A stretch of DNA of 64,000 bases from Bordetella sp. FB-8. Lineage in GTDB: Bacteria > Pseudomonadota > Gammaproteobacteria > Burkholderiales > Burkholderiaceae_B. The stretch spans positions 3,623,133 through 3,687,132 of the forward strand of contig NZ_KB907784.1 of assembly GCF_000382185.1 (NCBI RefSeq), read 5' to 3'. Shown piece after piece: positions 1-7,793 of this stretch. Made by a program: the position numbers and the translations under genes. Below the pieces are notes generated by a model. The model had not been told where the DNA came from, ran no database searches, and was given only the letters and a program-made list of their open reading frames with translations. Positions within the stretch are counted from its first letter, which is position 1, and the number at the start of each line of letters is the position of its first letter.

Positions 1-140
1 CGAAAAGTACGAGCCGATTCTTTGTGGGCTTATGCCTCCGGTAGTGCGCGATCTGCGCCTGTTGATGGATGCAAGCGGCGACGTGAAGATCTATTACGCG
101 CCATTCGAGTACATCAACCCCAGTGCGCGGATCGTTCTAG
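1..140 (+). pseudogene. N-terminal fragment of a uracil-DNA-glycosylase-family-like protein, cut by an IS
   Basis: The frame beginning at base 2 reads through to the IS boundary and contains residues such as KYEPILCGLMPP and YYAPFEYINPSARIVL. I recall this opening from uncharacterised uracil-DNA-glycosylase-family proteins of mobile elements, where VGITPG would follow. The gene starts outside the window. It is interrupted at the CTAG target of the IS5-family element at 141, and no continuation is recognisable beyond either IS copy, so it is a remnant. Family assignment rests on memory of the motif and is moderate. Confidence 0.45.
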
Positions 141-965
141 GGCCTGTTAACACAAAACACGAAGACCATCGACAACCAGCACGAAGCTGAGAAAGCCGAG
201 GAACATCGCATCGAGTTTTTCGAAGCGAGAAAATATCCTCCGAAACCCTTTTAAGCGGCGAAACAAGCGCTCGACTTCGTTGCGGCGCTTGTACATCTCT
301 CGGTCGTATTCCCAGGGTTCGATGCGGGTGCTGATCGGTGGGACCACTGGGATAAAACCGAGGTCCAGAGCGAGCTGACGCGTCTGGTTGCCTTCATAGG
401 CCCGGTCCATCAGCAAGTGAATGGGACGACTCGTTGCGCCCAGGCTCGCGAGCAACCGCCTACCTTCTGGCGCATCGTGCGCCTGCCCGGGGGACAAGCC
501 AAACGTTACGGCCGTTCGAGCATCCGCGGCAACCATATGAATCTTGGTGTTCCATCCGCCTCGGGACTTGCCGATAGCCTGGGGGCCGTTTTTTTTAGCG
601 CACCTGTCCCATCGGGATGCACCTTGATGCTGGTGCTGTCCAGCGACACCGCCTCGATCTTGATGCGCACGACCTGCTCGCGCTGCAGTTGCTCGAACAT
701 CTTGTCCAGTACACCCGACTGGGTCCAGCGACGCATGCGCGTGTAGATCGTGTGCCAGTTGCCGAACCGCTTTGGCAGGCCCCGCCACTTGCAGCCATGT
801 TCTGCAACGTACAGCATCGCGTTGACCACTTGCAAATTGGTCATGCTGACGTTGCCTCGCTGCTTGGGCAGACAATGTTCGACAAGGGCAAATTGCTCAG
901 GTGTGATCTCCATGAACAACACTATCACGCATCCGAGGCATTAATTCAATTAGTGTTAACACGCC
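141..965 (-). mobile_element. IS5-family insertion sequence, copy 1 (825 bp)
   Basis: The element is bounded by near-perfect terminal inverted repeats, ggcctgttaacac on the left and the complement of ggcgtgttaacac on the right. It is almost identical to the copy at 14483-15307 but in the opposite orientation. It encodes a DDE transposase in two overlapping frames on the minus strand. Whether it is active cannot be judged, but both frames are open. Confidence 0.93.
147..928 (-). CDS. IS5-family transposase made by -1 frameshifting (copy 1)
   Basis: Frame A (506-928, 140 residues) supplies the helix-rich N-terminus and the first catalytic Asp in SLDSTSIKVH. Frame B (147 to about 590) supplies the second Asp in MDRAYEGN and the Glu in RNEVERLFRRLKGFRR. 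The frames meet at a run of eight A residues read as CTA AAA AAA ACG. A -1 slip there gives the continuous product KKNGPQAIGKSRGG. This is the usual way IS427-group members of the IS5 family make transposase. The start is the ATG at 928 or the in-frame ATG a few codons later (MEITPEQ). Confidence 0.88.
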
Positions 966-1199
966 CTAGCCCGTGGTCTTACTTTCCCATCGGACAGGGA
1001 ACACATCGGTACGGCCGCGGAAGAGCCGTCGGAAGATAGCGACCTTCTCGTCGGTGGACAGTCTCGATGGCTCGACGGGCGGTGCGGACGGCTGCTGCTG
1101 TGCCCGCCATTCGATGCCGTGCGATTCGAGCAGCGCGATCAGCCGGCCGTTCTCCGCGCGCAGCGTGGTGAACTCATCACTGTCCGCCATCAAATCCAT
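966..1199 (-). pseudogene. N-terminal fragment of a large primase-helicase-like (TOTE-type) protein
   Basis: About 77 codons remain before the IS: a short coiled segment (LRAENGRLIALLESHGI) followed by LSTDEKVAIFRRLFRGR and VFPVRWESK. The latter pattern (LFRGR plus VRWES) is what I know from the start of archaeo-eukaryotic-primase/helicase proteins of TOTE conflict systems. The frame ends at a TAG formed by the CTAG next to the IS, so over 90 percent of such a protein is missing. The start ATG overlaps the stop of the gene at 1177-1725, indicating an original operon. Confidence 0.45.
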
Positions 1200-1725
1200 G
1201 CTCGACCAGCAGGTCGTCCATGTCGTCACCAACGCCATAACCCAAGTTGTGGCCGAGGCTTCGGACAGCAGCGAGGCGACCCAACAATGCGTACCTGCGT
1301 CCCTCGGGCAAAGCGTCGATCAATTTCAACGCCTGCCCGAACATACGCACCAGGGCGTCGAAGTAGCCCTCGTCCTGCGAACCGACATCGTTGCTAAAGC
1401 CCGCCGCCCGCTCGCAGAAAAATACCATCAGCTCGGCCAGGCTCTCCGGCTGACCGATGGCCTTCTTGTAATCCGCGATGGCCTTTTTGGCCTTCGCGAC
1501 CGAGGTGTCCTGATTCTTGAACACATCGGGCCAAAGCCAGCGGTCGATGGTTACCTTATACGGCTTCAGCACATCGTCGCCGAGCCCGAAGCGCGCGTGC
1601 AGGAACGCCTGGTTATCTTTGCTGGCGGCGTAGAGGTCCTGCAGCAGGCCGATCAAGCCCGAACGCTCGAAGTCGGCAAGCTTCTCCTTGACGTCGCTCC
1701 ACCCCGGCGCTTTCTTTGCAGCCAT
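1177..1725 (-). CDS. Uncharacterised 182-residue protein next to the primase fragment
   Basis: The product starts MAAKKAPGWSDVKEKL and is helix-rich, with ARFGLGDDVLKPYK and a repeated short Lys/Ala stretch (AKAKKAIADYKKAIG). The ATG at 1725 is preceded by GGAG about 11 bases upstream. An upstream in-frame extension has composition unlike the rest and is ignored. It overlaps the TOTE-like fragment downstream. A resemblance to DUF6155-type proteins (short helical repeats, LKPYK) is possible. No function can be assigned. Confidence 0.6.
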   Translation of the reverse strand: MAAKKAPGWSDVKEKLADFERSGLIGLLQDLYAASKDNQAFLHARFGLGDDVLKPYKVTIDRWLWPDVFKNQDTSVAKAKKAIADYKKAIGQPESLAELMVFFCERAAGFSNDVGSQDEGYFDALVRMFGQALKLIDALPEGRRYALLGRLAAVRSLGHNLGYGVGDDMDDLLVEHGFDGGQ

Positions 1726-1799
1726 GCTCACGTGTTCTCCAGCTTCAGCAGTTCCTTGGCGGCATCCTCCCGCGCCAGAACGCGGCCTCGTTCTGCCCG

Positions 1800-1870
1800 A
1801 GCGAATGGCGGTAAAAATCGGCGTCAATCCAGCAACGCTGGGATGCCGTCAAAAATACCGTCAAAAAGTA
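1800..1870. repeat. Integrase arm-type repeats (TGCCGTCA/TACCGTCA) of the left-most island
   Basis: atgccgtca at 1843-1851 and ataccgtca at 1855-1863, with looser ggcggta and ggcgtca copies before them, lie 170-190 bp left of the att at 2033. The arm sites of integrase 1 have the same spacing and sequence relative to the att at 16621. They are therefore read as the integrase-proximal arm sites of a third tandem element whose integrase has been lost. A short decayed frame ending KELLKLENT at about 1740 now occupies the place. Confidence 0.5.
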
Positions 1871-2032
1871 GCGCAGCATTCTTCGCTGATCACTTCGAAA
1901 GGTTTTTTACTGCAACAAAAAATCCATATCTTTCAATAGCTTAGAGTTTTCGAGAAGCACCATTGATATCGTGCTCACGTACATCAAAAATCGATATAAA
2001 CCATTGATTTATATAGGAATTATACACACCCC

Positions 2033-2051
2033 TCACTCCCACTCGATCATC
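2033..2051. other. att site, degenerate guaA 3'-end copy (left end of island 1)
   Basis: tcactcccactcgatcatc matches the guaA 3' terminus at 31479 (tcattcccactcgattgtc) in 16 of 19 positions. Read on the minus strand it still encodes IEWE-stop, the GuaA C-terminus. It is the distal att of island 1 and the proximal att of a further element to its left. Confidence 0.72.
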
Positions 2052-2107
2052 AACGAGTCATGCAAGTCCGCGTGGTTAAAGGGATTGGCTTTGATCGACA
2101 TGAGCCT

Positions 2108-2127
2108 TTACCGTCGCTTTTACCGTC
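2108..2127. repeat. Distal arm-type sites for integrase 1
   Basis: Two copies of TTACCGTC (2108-2115 and 2119-2126) lie about 75 bp inside the left att of island 1. They match the repeats upstream of the truncated integrase at 15525-16400. The rest of 2128-2268 shows nothing recognisable. Confidence 0.5.
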
Positions 2128-2268
2128 AGAAAAACACACCCTTTGCTGGCGCGGGTTTACGCGGCATCGGCTCATCATCAATCAGCTTCGATCATACCGA
2201 ACAAGGGGCCGAACTTCAGCCTCTCACCTCGCACTGTGATTTCGCATACGAGAGTTTCTTCCGACCCA

Positions 2269-3393
2269 TCACGCGATGCGATGCCGAACCCAAGTGGCAG
2301 CGTCTTCAACGGAAGACATGACCCGGCACGGGAAATCGCGCTCAATGGCCAAGTGCCGCTGCATCAGAAGCGTGTGCATAGGCCCGTCCGTCAAAAGAGC
2401 ATCGCAGTAGCCTAACGCGGCGCCGGCATGATGAAAGTCGAACATGTCGTTGGCATTCAGTTTCTGCGTGCGGTTCCAGCGTAGCGCCGCATGCAACAGA
2501 GCACCAACTTGCAGCGTGCGCAGAGCCCGCCGACCGACTGGCTTCCGAACCGCTGCCCGTAACAAGCCGAGACACTGCCTCGTGATTCCTTCCCGCTCAT
2601 CTGCTGAAGGTTGGATGCCAGGGCCAAGCGACTTCACGGCCATGTCGTGCAGCACCTCGGCGGCGATCGGAGCTGCGAGTTCCAGGACACCATTAATCTC
2701 GTCGCGATAGACCTGCGCGAAGCTCTTCATCGACGGAGCATGCGCCGCGTTGTCACGATTCAGCCGATCGGCGATGTCGACGAATGGCGAAGCGAGCGGC
2801 CAAGCGTCTCCGATGGTCCCAACCATCGTCGATAAAGAAACCTCCCAGAAGTGGTCGAAGAACGCCTTCTGAATGACGAGCCGCTCATCCTCTGGGAAGG
2901 CTGTGGCCACCGGATGCTGGACACCCAGGATGTACGGGACCTTGGTCCAGACCAAGTGTTCCAATGGATGAACGCTGTGCCCAACATTCGCGTGGAGGAA
3001 ATGCGCCACCTCCGTCGCCACGCGCGTCGGTTCGGGGCTAAGCGTGATACCGCAGCTCAGCTCGTCAATCAGTTCGGCCGTTGCACCCCGGGTTACTGGG
3101 TCCGACTGCTTCATTAGTTCAAGAAACAGTGCATCGCTGATGGGACACACCAACTGCCCATTGGAGACACCCGCTACGAGGGCATCCAACAGATCCGCCG
3201 CGCCCGGTGGACTCGACGCGAGCGTGCGTGCGGCGCGCAGGTGAATCCAGAAGCACTTGTCGAGATAGATACGATCCCGCGCAGCGACCCACTCGCCGAG
3301 TTCGATCACGCGGCGTCGCTCGTACTCATCGACCGTGATCTGTGGCGTAGAAAGATGGAACGCAAATCGGTCGGCAATGCGAGGAGAAGTCAC
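2269..3393 (-). CDS. PIN-like-fold protein of unknown role (374 aa)
   Basis: An N-terminal strand IYLDKCFWIHL carries a conserved-looking Asp. It is followed by a helical region with LFLELMKQS, and the C-terminus contains GYCDALLTDGPMHTLL. An Asp after the first strand, a mid-domain Glu and a late CD..LTD segment are the pattern of PIN and PIN-like ribonucleases. The fold is therefore plausible, but the protein is more than twice the length of a minimal PIN toxin. It sits 70 bp downstream of abiEii on the same strand and may be cotranscribed. A defence or RNA-cleaving role is inference. Confidence 0.5.
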   Translation of the reverse strand: MTSPRIADRFAFHLSTPQITVDEYERRRVIELGEWVAARDRIYLDKCFWIHLRAARTLASSPPGAADLLDALVAGVSNGQLVCPISDALFLELMKQSDPVTRGATAELIDELSCGITLSPEPTRVATEVAHFLHANVGHSVHPLEHLVWTKVPYILGVQHPVATAFPEDERLVIQKAFFDHFWEVSLSTMVGTIGDAWPLASPFVDIADRLNRDNAAHAPSMKSFAQVYRDEINGVLELAAPIAAEVLHDMAVKSLGPGIQPSADEREGITRQCLGLLRAAVRKPVGRRALRTLQVGALLHAALRWNRTQKLNANDMFDFHHAGAALGYCDALLTDGPMHTLLMQRHLAIERDFPCRVMSSVEDAATWVRHRIA

Positions 3394-3462
3394 TGGGTTT
3401 CGTGTCCATTGTTAAGGTCCAACGGGCTTCGGGGCAGGCCGACTTGTGTTGAGGAATCTCCC

Positions 3463-4374
3463 CTACCCCAACCGTGCGGCCAGCGTATCTGCTTGCTCGG
3501 CAAACTTCTTCGCATCGGTCTTCTGCAACTGCGCCAGGTTGTGCAGCTTCCAACGGATGCCCGGCAGGTGTTCGAGGTGCGCGATGCCGAGCAACGACCA
3601 CTGCGGTGTGCCGGCAGCCAGCGACAGCAGGAAGCGTCTTTCGTTCTCGTCCAAGCCCTGCTGGATTTCGCGCACCATACGTTCTCGCGCGGCGAGCAGC
3701 GCATCGAGCGGCACCGGCTCGGCCGTCATGCCTTGAAAGTTGTGCTCGTAGTCGTGCCGGATGTCCCGCAATGGTGTGAACAGCACTTCATGGATCGGCC
3801 GGTTGCTGCTGGACAGATAGACCACGAAGGCGCGCCGGATGCCGGGCGTGATGCCCTCGTGTGCAAAGAGCTGCATCACGTCGAACAGGTCGCGCGGGTG
3901 CTGCCGATCCAACGCCGCAACCAGCTTGCCGCCGTACACGTCCTCCAACGACACCACCGGGATGTCCAGATCGGCCATCAGCACGTCGCGCGCGGTCGGC
4001 GTGAGTGACGCGTGACGCACCGGCTGCACCGTGCCACGCATGACGAAGTTGACTTCGACCTTGACCTGGATCGAGCCACGGCGCACCAGCAGCTTCGTCT
4101 CCCCTGCTGCCGCCGCCGGCGTGTGTGTCTGGAACCCTCGCTTCTTCAGCCGCTCGGCGGCTTGCCTGACGGCCTCGTTGATGAGCGCCAGCGCCTCGTC
4201 ACGCGGCGACGTGTGATCGGGAAAAACCAAATCGAGATCGACCGACAGACGCGGCATGTCGCGCACGAACAGATTGATTGCCGTGCCGCCCTTCAATGCG
4301 AAGGTGTCGTCCACGAACACCAGCGGCGCCACCTGCGTCAGCAGGCGCGCGGTATCGAGATAGGTCTGGTTCAT
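3463..4374 (-). CDS. abiEii: AbiEii-family nucleotidyltransferase toxin
   Basis: 303 residues. The nucleotidyltransferase signature is visible near residues 25-45: ALKGGTAINLF followed by RLSVDLDLVF, giving the GG-S/T and DxD metal-binding elements. Helical segments follow, as in AbiEii toxins. AbiEii transfers nucleotides to RNA targets (tRNA in related MenT toxins) and stops growth during phage infection. The ATG overlaps the stop of abiEi (ATGA at 4371-4374), so translation is coupled and antitoxin is made first. Motifs look intact. Confidence 0.9.
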   Translation of the reverse strand: MNQTYLDTARLLTQVAPLVFVDDTFALKGGTAINLFVRDMPRLSVDLDLVFPDHTSPRDEALALINEAVRQAAERLKKRGFQTHTPAAAAGETKLLVRRGSIQVKVEVNFVMRGTVQPVRHASLTPTARDVLMADLDIPVVSLEDVYGGKLVAALDRQHPRDLFDVMQLFAHEGITPGIRRAFVVYLSSSNRPIHEVLFTPLRDIRHDYEHNFQGMTAEPVPLDALLAARERMVREIQQGLDENERRFLLSLAAGTPQWSLLGIAHLEHLPGIRWKLHNLAQLQKTDAKKFAEQADTLAARLG

Positions 4375-5108
4375 GGCTTGAGTACCAAGAGGCCATCGGT
4401 CGAGCGAGACACCCAGGGCCGGTCGCTGCCCGTTGGCAGTGTGGCAGGATCAAGCTTGTCCACCCAAGGCAGCGATGCCTCGCGGCCGAGTTGCAGGCAC
4501 AGCCGTACAGTCTTGATGTTCGTACAGTGCTGCAACAGCTCGCGCAGCACGTCGGCGCGCAGGCTGTACGCGCTTTCGACGAGTTCGCGGGCTTCCTGCA
4601 AGGGCTGGCGCACGCCAACTTCGCTCAACAGTTCCAGCAAGGCGCGCTCCGGCGCCGACACCTTCGGCGCTCCGCTGCGCTGCTCGAACGGGCCGACGTG
4701 CAGCAAGGCGTCCGGCTGTTCGTCGAACAGACGCTTGCGGTGGTACTCGGCCGGGAAGCGTTCGGTGAACCATTCCGGCAGACGCGCCGCCGTCCATCCA
4801 TACAGATGCAGCACCGGCTGTTGCGACACGTACTGGCGCACGCCATACCAGTCGAGCGCCGACTTGCCGCCGACGTGCAAGCCCTCGAACCTACGCTGCA
4901 ACAGCAGCAGGCTGGGATGCAGGGCCAAGGGATCGTTCGGGTGACCAAACACCCCGCGGGCCAGGCGCGTGAGCCAACCTGCCCGGACGTAGTGGACGGC
5001 CAGATCGGCAGAGATGCCCAGCGCCGCCAAGTCCTCAGAAGTCAGTGGCGTCCCCGGTGCCAGCCGGGTGTAGAGCGCATTTAGTTTGCTTGAGTTAGTC
5101 GTAGCCAT
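4371..5108 (-). CDS. abiEi: AbiEi-family antitoxin and autorepressor
   Basis: 245 residues starting MATTNSSKLN. The N-terminal winged-helix region (LTSEDLAALGISADLAVHYVRAGWL then RGVF) is typical of AbiEi antitoxins, which both restrain AbiEii and bind inverted repeats in their own promoter. A longer open frame upstream is rejected because the region holds the operator palindromes and its translation is unlike AbiEi. The start codon lies inside the first palindrome (5098-5116), so operator binding would cover the initiation region. Confidence 0.9.
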   Translation of the reverse strand: MATTNSSKLNALYTRLAPGTPLTSEDLAALGISADLAVHYVRAGWLTRLARGVFGHPNDPLALHPSLLLLQRRFEGLHVGGKSALDWYGVRQYVSQQPVLHLYGWTAARLPEWFTERFPAEYHRKRLFDEQPDALLHVGPFEQRSGAPKVSAPERALLELLSEVGVRQPLQEARELVESAYSLRADVLRELLQHCTNIKTVRLCLQLGREASLPWVDKLDPATLPTGSDRPWVSRSTDGLLVLKP

Positions 5109-5116
5109 ACTACGAC
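5098..5116. promoter_or_regulatory. AbiEi operator 1
   Basis: GTCGTAGCCATACTACGAC is a palindrome with 7-bp arms and a 5-bp centre that overlaps the abiEi ATG. Its twin lies at 5163-5181, with centres 65 bp apart. This matches the known habit of AbiEi proteins of binding paired inverted repeats for negative autoregulation. Confidence 0.72.
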
Positions 5117-5118
5117 TT

Positions 5119-5145
5119 CTATAACTTTCCCAAGTGGAAGTCAAT
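5119..5145 (-). promoter_or_regulatory. Possible abiE promoter between the two operators
   Basis: On the minus strand TTGACT is followed, after about 15 bases, by TATAGA, ending close to the abiEi ATG. The spacing is short and the transcript would be nearly leaderless, so this is tentative. Its position between the two palindromes fits repression. Confidence 0.35.
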
Positions 5146-5464
5146 TTGATATGGTGCAACCAGTCGTAGTATAGATACGACAACAACAACATTTCCAAAA
5201 TCTCACCCCTTCGGCATAGCCGCGCGGGGGGGCTAGTCGGGTGTCGTCTCCCCTGCCCCGTCTGAACCCCCGATCCCCCGCGATGAACGCCTCCAGCATG
5301 TGCGGGATCTGCGTCGTCGCATCGACCGCTTCGCCGTAGGTCTGCGCGTGCATGGCCGCGTATCGGTCGAGGTCGGCCTTGAGCGTGGCCGGGCACGCGA
5401 AGGTCAGCTTCACGCTCTCGGTCTTGGGTAGCGGCCCCAGCCGCAGCTTACGAGCCGTGCTCAT
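5141..5464 (-). CDS. DUF2274 family protein downstream of trbI
   Basis: 107 residues starting MSTARKLRLGPLPK, with VKLTFACPATLKADLDRYA and IPHMLEAFIAGDRGFRR. This is the small DUF2274 protein that normally follows trbI in Tn4371-like conjugation modules. It overlaps the trbI stop (ATGA, 5461-5464). The family normally ends soon after GDRGFRR. Here the last 30 or so residues run into the abiE promoter region and look non-native, so the end may have been altered when abiE was joined. Without the other trb genes it probably has no conjugative role. Confidence 0.75.
   Translation of the reverse strand: MSTARKLRLGPLPKTESVKLTFACPATLKADLDRYAAMHAQTYGEAVDATTQIPHMLEAFIAGDRGFRRGRGDDTRLAPPRGYAEGVRFWKCCCCRIYTTTGCTISN
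5163..5181. promoter_or_regulatory. AbiEi operator 2
   Basis: GTCGTAGTATAGATACGAC has the same 7-5-7 architecture as operator 1, with one arm mismatch. It sits upstream of the predicted abiE promoter. Confidence 0.7.
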
Positions 5465-6315
5465 CGTGAAGTCCCCCGGTTGAAGAACATCGGCTGGTAC
5501 GGCCGCAGCACTAGGTCGCGGTTGACGATGATGCTGACCGGCAAGCCCAGCCGTTCGGTCAGCGTCGGTTGGATGTTGAGGTTGCGGCGCGTGAATTCCT
5601 GGCCGACCTGATTGGCCGTGTCCTGCGCGCTGTCTCGTAGCGCGATGACGGTATTGCCGTTGACGTTTCCCTGATTGGAGACAGCCAGTTCGGAACCCAC
5701 ACCCAACACGGTGGACAGTGCTGCACCCGCCAGGATGCGTCCCCAATGCCAATCGACGCCATCCTCTAGGCCGGCATAGCCGGCCGGATCGGCACCGACC
5801 AGGTTGTCGAGCGTGAGCGAAGACGTGTCCGACAGGATGATGCGGTTCCACACGATCTGCACACGGCTCTGCCCGTAGGCGACCTGGCTGTTGTATTTGC
5901 CGAGGATGCGCGAGCCCTGCGGGATCAGCAGATAGCGTCCGGTCGCCGTGTCGTAGACCGGCGCTGTCACAGCGCCGATCACGTCACCCGGCAGGTCGGA
6001 TTTGATGCCCGTCACCAGCGCCGCCGCGATTACTGTTCCGGCCATGACCTGATACGGCGAGGTCGGCATTTGCAGGTTGCCGGAATTATGGATTTCCGTA
6101 GTTCCGGCTTTCTGGAACGCCTCCTTCTGGTCTTGCCGGTTCTGCACGGCAGTCGGGTCGGCCGGCTGCGCCGCCATCGAGGCCAGGCCGGCGGCCTGCG
6201 GGTCGAAGCCCGCCAGGCCGGATGCCGACGCGACCGAAGCGGTCTGCGCCGGCGCAGCTGAAGCGCGCTGGTTGCTGGAACGAAAGAACACCGACGACCG
6301 GTTGAATCCGCCCGA
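5461..6315 (-). pseudogene. trbI: trbI (VirB10-like T4SS core protein), 5' end lost
   Basis: The C-terminal TrbI/VirB10 domain is intact: SPYQVMAGTVIAAALVTGI, IPQGSRILGKYNSQV, and a tail with NIQPTLTERLGLPVSI. TrbI spans the periplasm and bridges inner and outer membranes of the mating channel. Upstream of about 6315 the reading frame continues only as the antisense of a transposase fragment, so the cytoplasmic N-terminus and transmembrane segment are gone. The deletion apparently came with the IS3-family remnant at 6316-6654. Confidence 0.85.
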
Positions 6316-6654
6316 TACGTCAGTATTCGCTATAGCGAGCGCCTGGCCGAGGCTGGCATCGAGCCCTCGGTCGGCAGCCGCGGCGACAGCTACGACAACG
6401 CACTGGCTGAGACAATCAATGGACTCTACAAAGCCGAATTGGTTCATCGGCGCGGCCGCTGGAAAAACCGGGAATCGGTCGAACTGGCTACCCTCGAATG
6501 GGTCGCCTGGTTCAACCATAAACGCCTGCTCTCATCGATCGGCTATATCCCGCCTGCCGAAGCTGAGGCAAACTACTACAACCGACTCGGAACCCCATCC
6601 GATGAGGCCGTCTTACTTTAACTAAACAGCCTCCGCGAAACCCGGGGCGGTTCA
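6316..6654 (+). mobile_element. 3' remnant of an IS3-family element (transposase C-terminus and right end)
   Basis: From 6316 the plus strand reads YVSIRYSERLAEAGIEPSVG, then GDSYDNALAETINGLYKAEL and EWVAWFNHKRLL. This is the end of an IS3-family OrfB integrase core including the final catalytic Glu in ALAETING, stopping at 6621. The right terminus is ggggcggttca near 6654. The 5' two thirds, including the DD residues, are missing, so the fragment is dead. Confidence 0.85.
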
Positions 6655-6782
6655 ACTTGCCATCGAACTGACTTTTGATCAGCTGTTGTGGATCCGAGGA
6701 TGCGCGAAGCCGCGTATACTCTTACTCGCTCCGGTTCGCGATCGACCCGTAGAGGTTCTTCGCGGCTGCCGGTAAACTTCGC

Positions 6783-7793
6783 TTAGCCAACGGAGCGCGT
6801 CAACCACCGATCAGTCGTCCGCGTCCGAATCCATACACGGAGCGCGGCCCGATCCGGATCGTCCGGCGCCGCGTCGATAGCCAACAAAGTGTGGCCGGCG
6901 CCTATCAGCTTGCCTATTGCCACACCGCGTTTGACCGGCGCGGCGTAGCCCGCCCCCATCAGTTGATAGCAGCCGGCCATCGTGCCGACGTACAGGTCTT
7001 CCTGAAACAGCGCAATGCCAAGCGGCTTGGCCGAAACCCTCTGCGTCACGCGCGCGGTTGCATGATCCGCCGCCAACACCCAGCCGCCATCGACGACCAC
7101 ACGAAGTTCTCCGCTCGGATCTTGGACGCCCGCGACCACGTTCACGTATGCAGCGTCGTCCCTGGACCACGGCGTATCGAGTGCCAACCAGTTCCGATTG
7201 TCGCCGCGCCGCACGAGCGTGCCGCCGTATCCAAGCGCAAACACGCCACTGCGCGTCGCCACCAGATCGTTGATGCCGCCGGCGAAATCGGGCGCCCCGC
7301 CGTCGTATTCAAGACGCGCGACCTCACCGTCCCAACAGTACACGCGCCGACTGAACGTTCCGATCAGCAAATCGCCCGCGTCCCAGAGCAGGCAGACCGC
7401 CACCTCGCCAGCCGCACCGCCGGCGCGCGCGAATACCAGTTCGCGCGCATGCCAGACCGGCGCGCCATGAAGACCGGGATGCACTGCCATCGCCGACCAA
7501 CCGGACTGTCCGTGCATCGGCGCGTTGGTCACGAGCAGGTTATTGGCCGTGATACCCCAGACATACCCGTTCACATCGCCGACAATCGCCTGAATCGCAT
7601 CCGGCACCCAGACGTCGCACGACAGTTCGAAGCGATCCCGTTGCAGATTGCCATGCAGTATCCACGACGTTTTCTGACCTTCGTCGTCTCGCGCATGGAT
7701 CGCCCAAAAAGCCGTGTCCTGGATCATCGTGAGATCGGCCGATTCATATCGATGAAAACGCATTGCTTTGTCAGTTGCATTGGAGGACGTCAT
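6783..7793 (-). CDS. Propeller-like protein, third gene of the helicase-topoisomerase operon
   Basis: 336 residues of all-beta character with repeated short blades ending in hydrophobic-Trp/Gly patterns (GNVNGYVWGI-like turns such as DVNGYVWGITANNLLV, GTFSRRVYCWDG, SGVFALGYGGTLVRR, DLYVGTMAGCYQL). This suggests a WD40-like or other beta-propeller, often a protein-binding platform. No signal peptide or catalytic motif is visible. The start ATG overlaps the stop of the preceding gene (7790-7793), so it is translationally coupled to it. The assignment as a propeller is by pattern only. Confidence 0.6.
   Translation of the reverse strand: MTSSNATDKAMRFHRYESADLTMIQDTAFWAIHARDDEGQKTSWILHGNLQRDRFELSCDVWVPDAIQAIVGDVNGYVWGITANNLLVTNAPMHGQSGWSAMAVHPGLHGAPVWHARELVFARAGGAAGEVAVCLLWDAGDLLIGTFSRRVYCWDGEVARLEYDGGAPDFAGGINDLVATRSGVFALGYGGTLVRRGDNRNWLALDTPWSRDDAAYVNVVAGVQDPSGELRVVVDGGWVLAADHATARVTQRVSAKPLGIALFQEDLYVGTMAGCYQLMGAGYAAPVKRGVAIGKLIGAGHTLLAIDAAPDDPDRAALRVWIRTRTTDRWLTRSVG

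Larger units (their letters stand above)
137..969. repeat. CTAG target-site duplication around IS copy 1
   Basis: CTAG occurs at 137-140 and again at 966-969, directly abutting the terminal repeats of the IS. A CTAG/YTAR duplication is typical of IS5-group insertion. The genes on the two sides are nevertheless unrelated (glycosylase-like on the left, primase-helicase-like on the right). Confidence 0.7.

Noticed and set aside
5141..5851. 236-codon minus-strand frame starting at 5851
   Set aside because: Its first part is out of frame with trbI. Only the portion from 5464 (DUF2274) is real.
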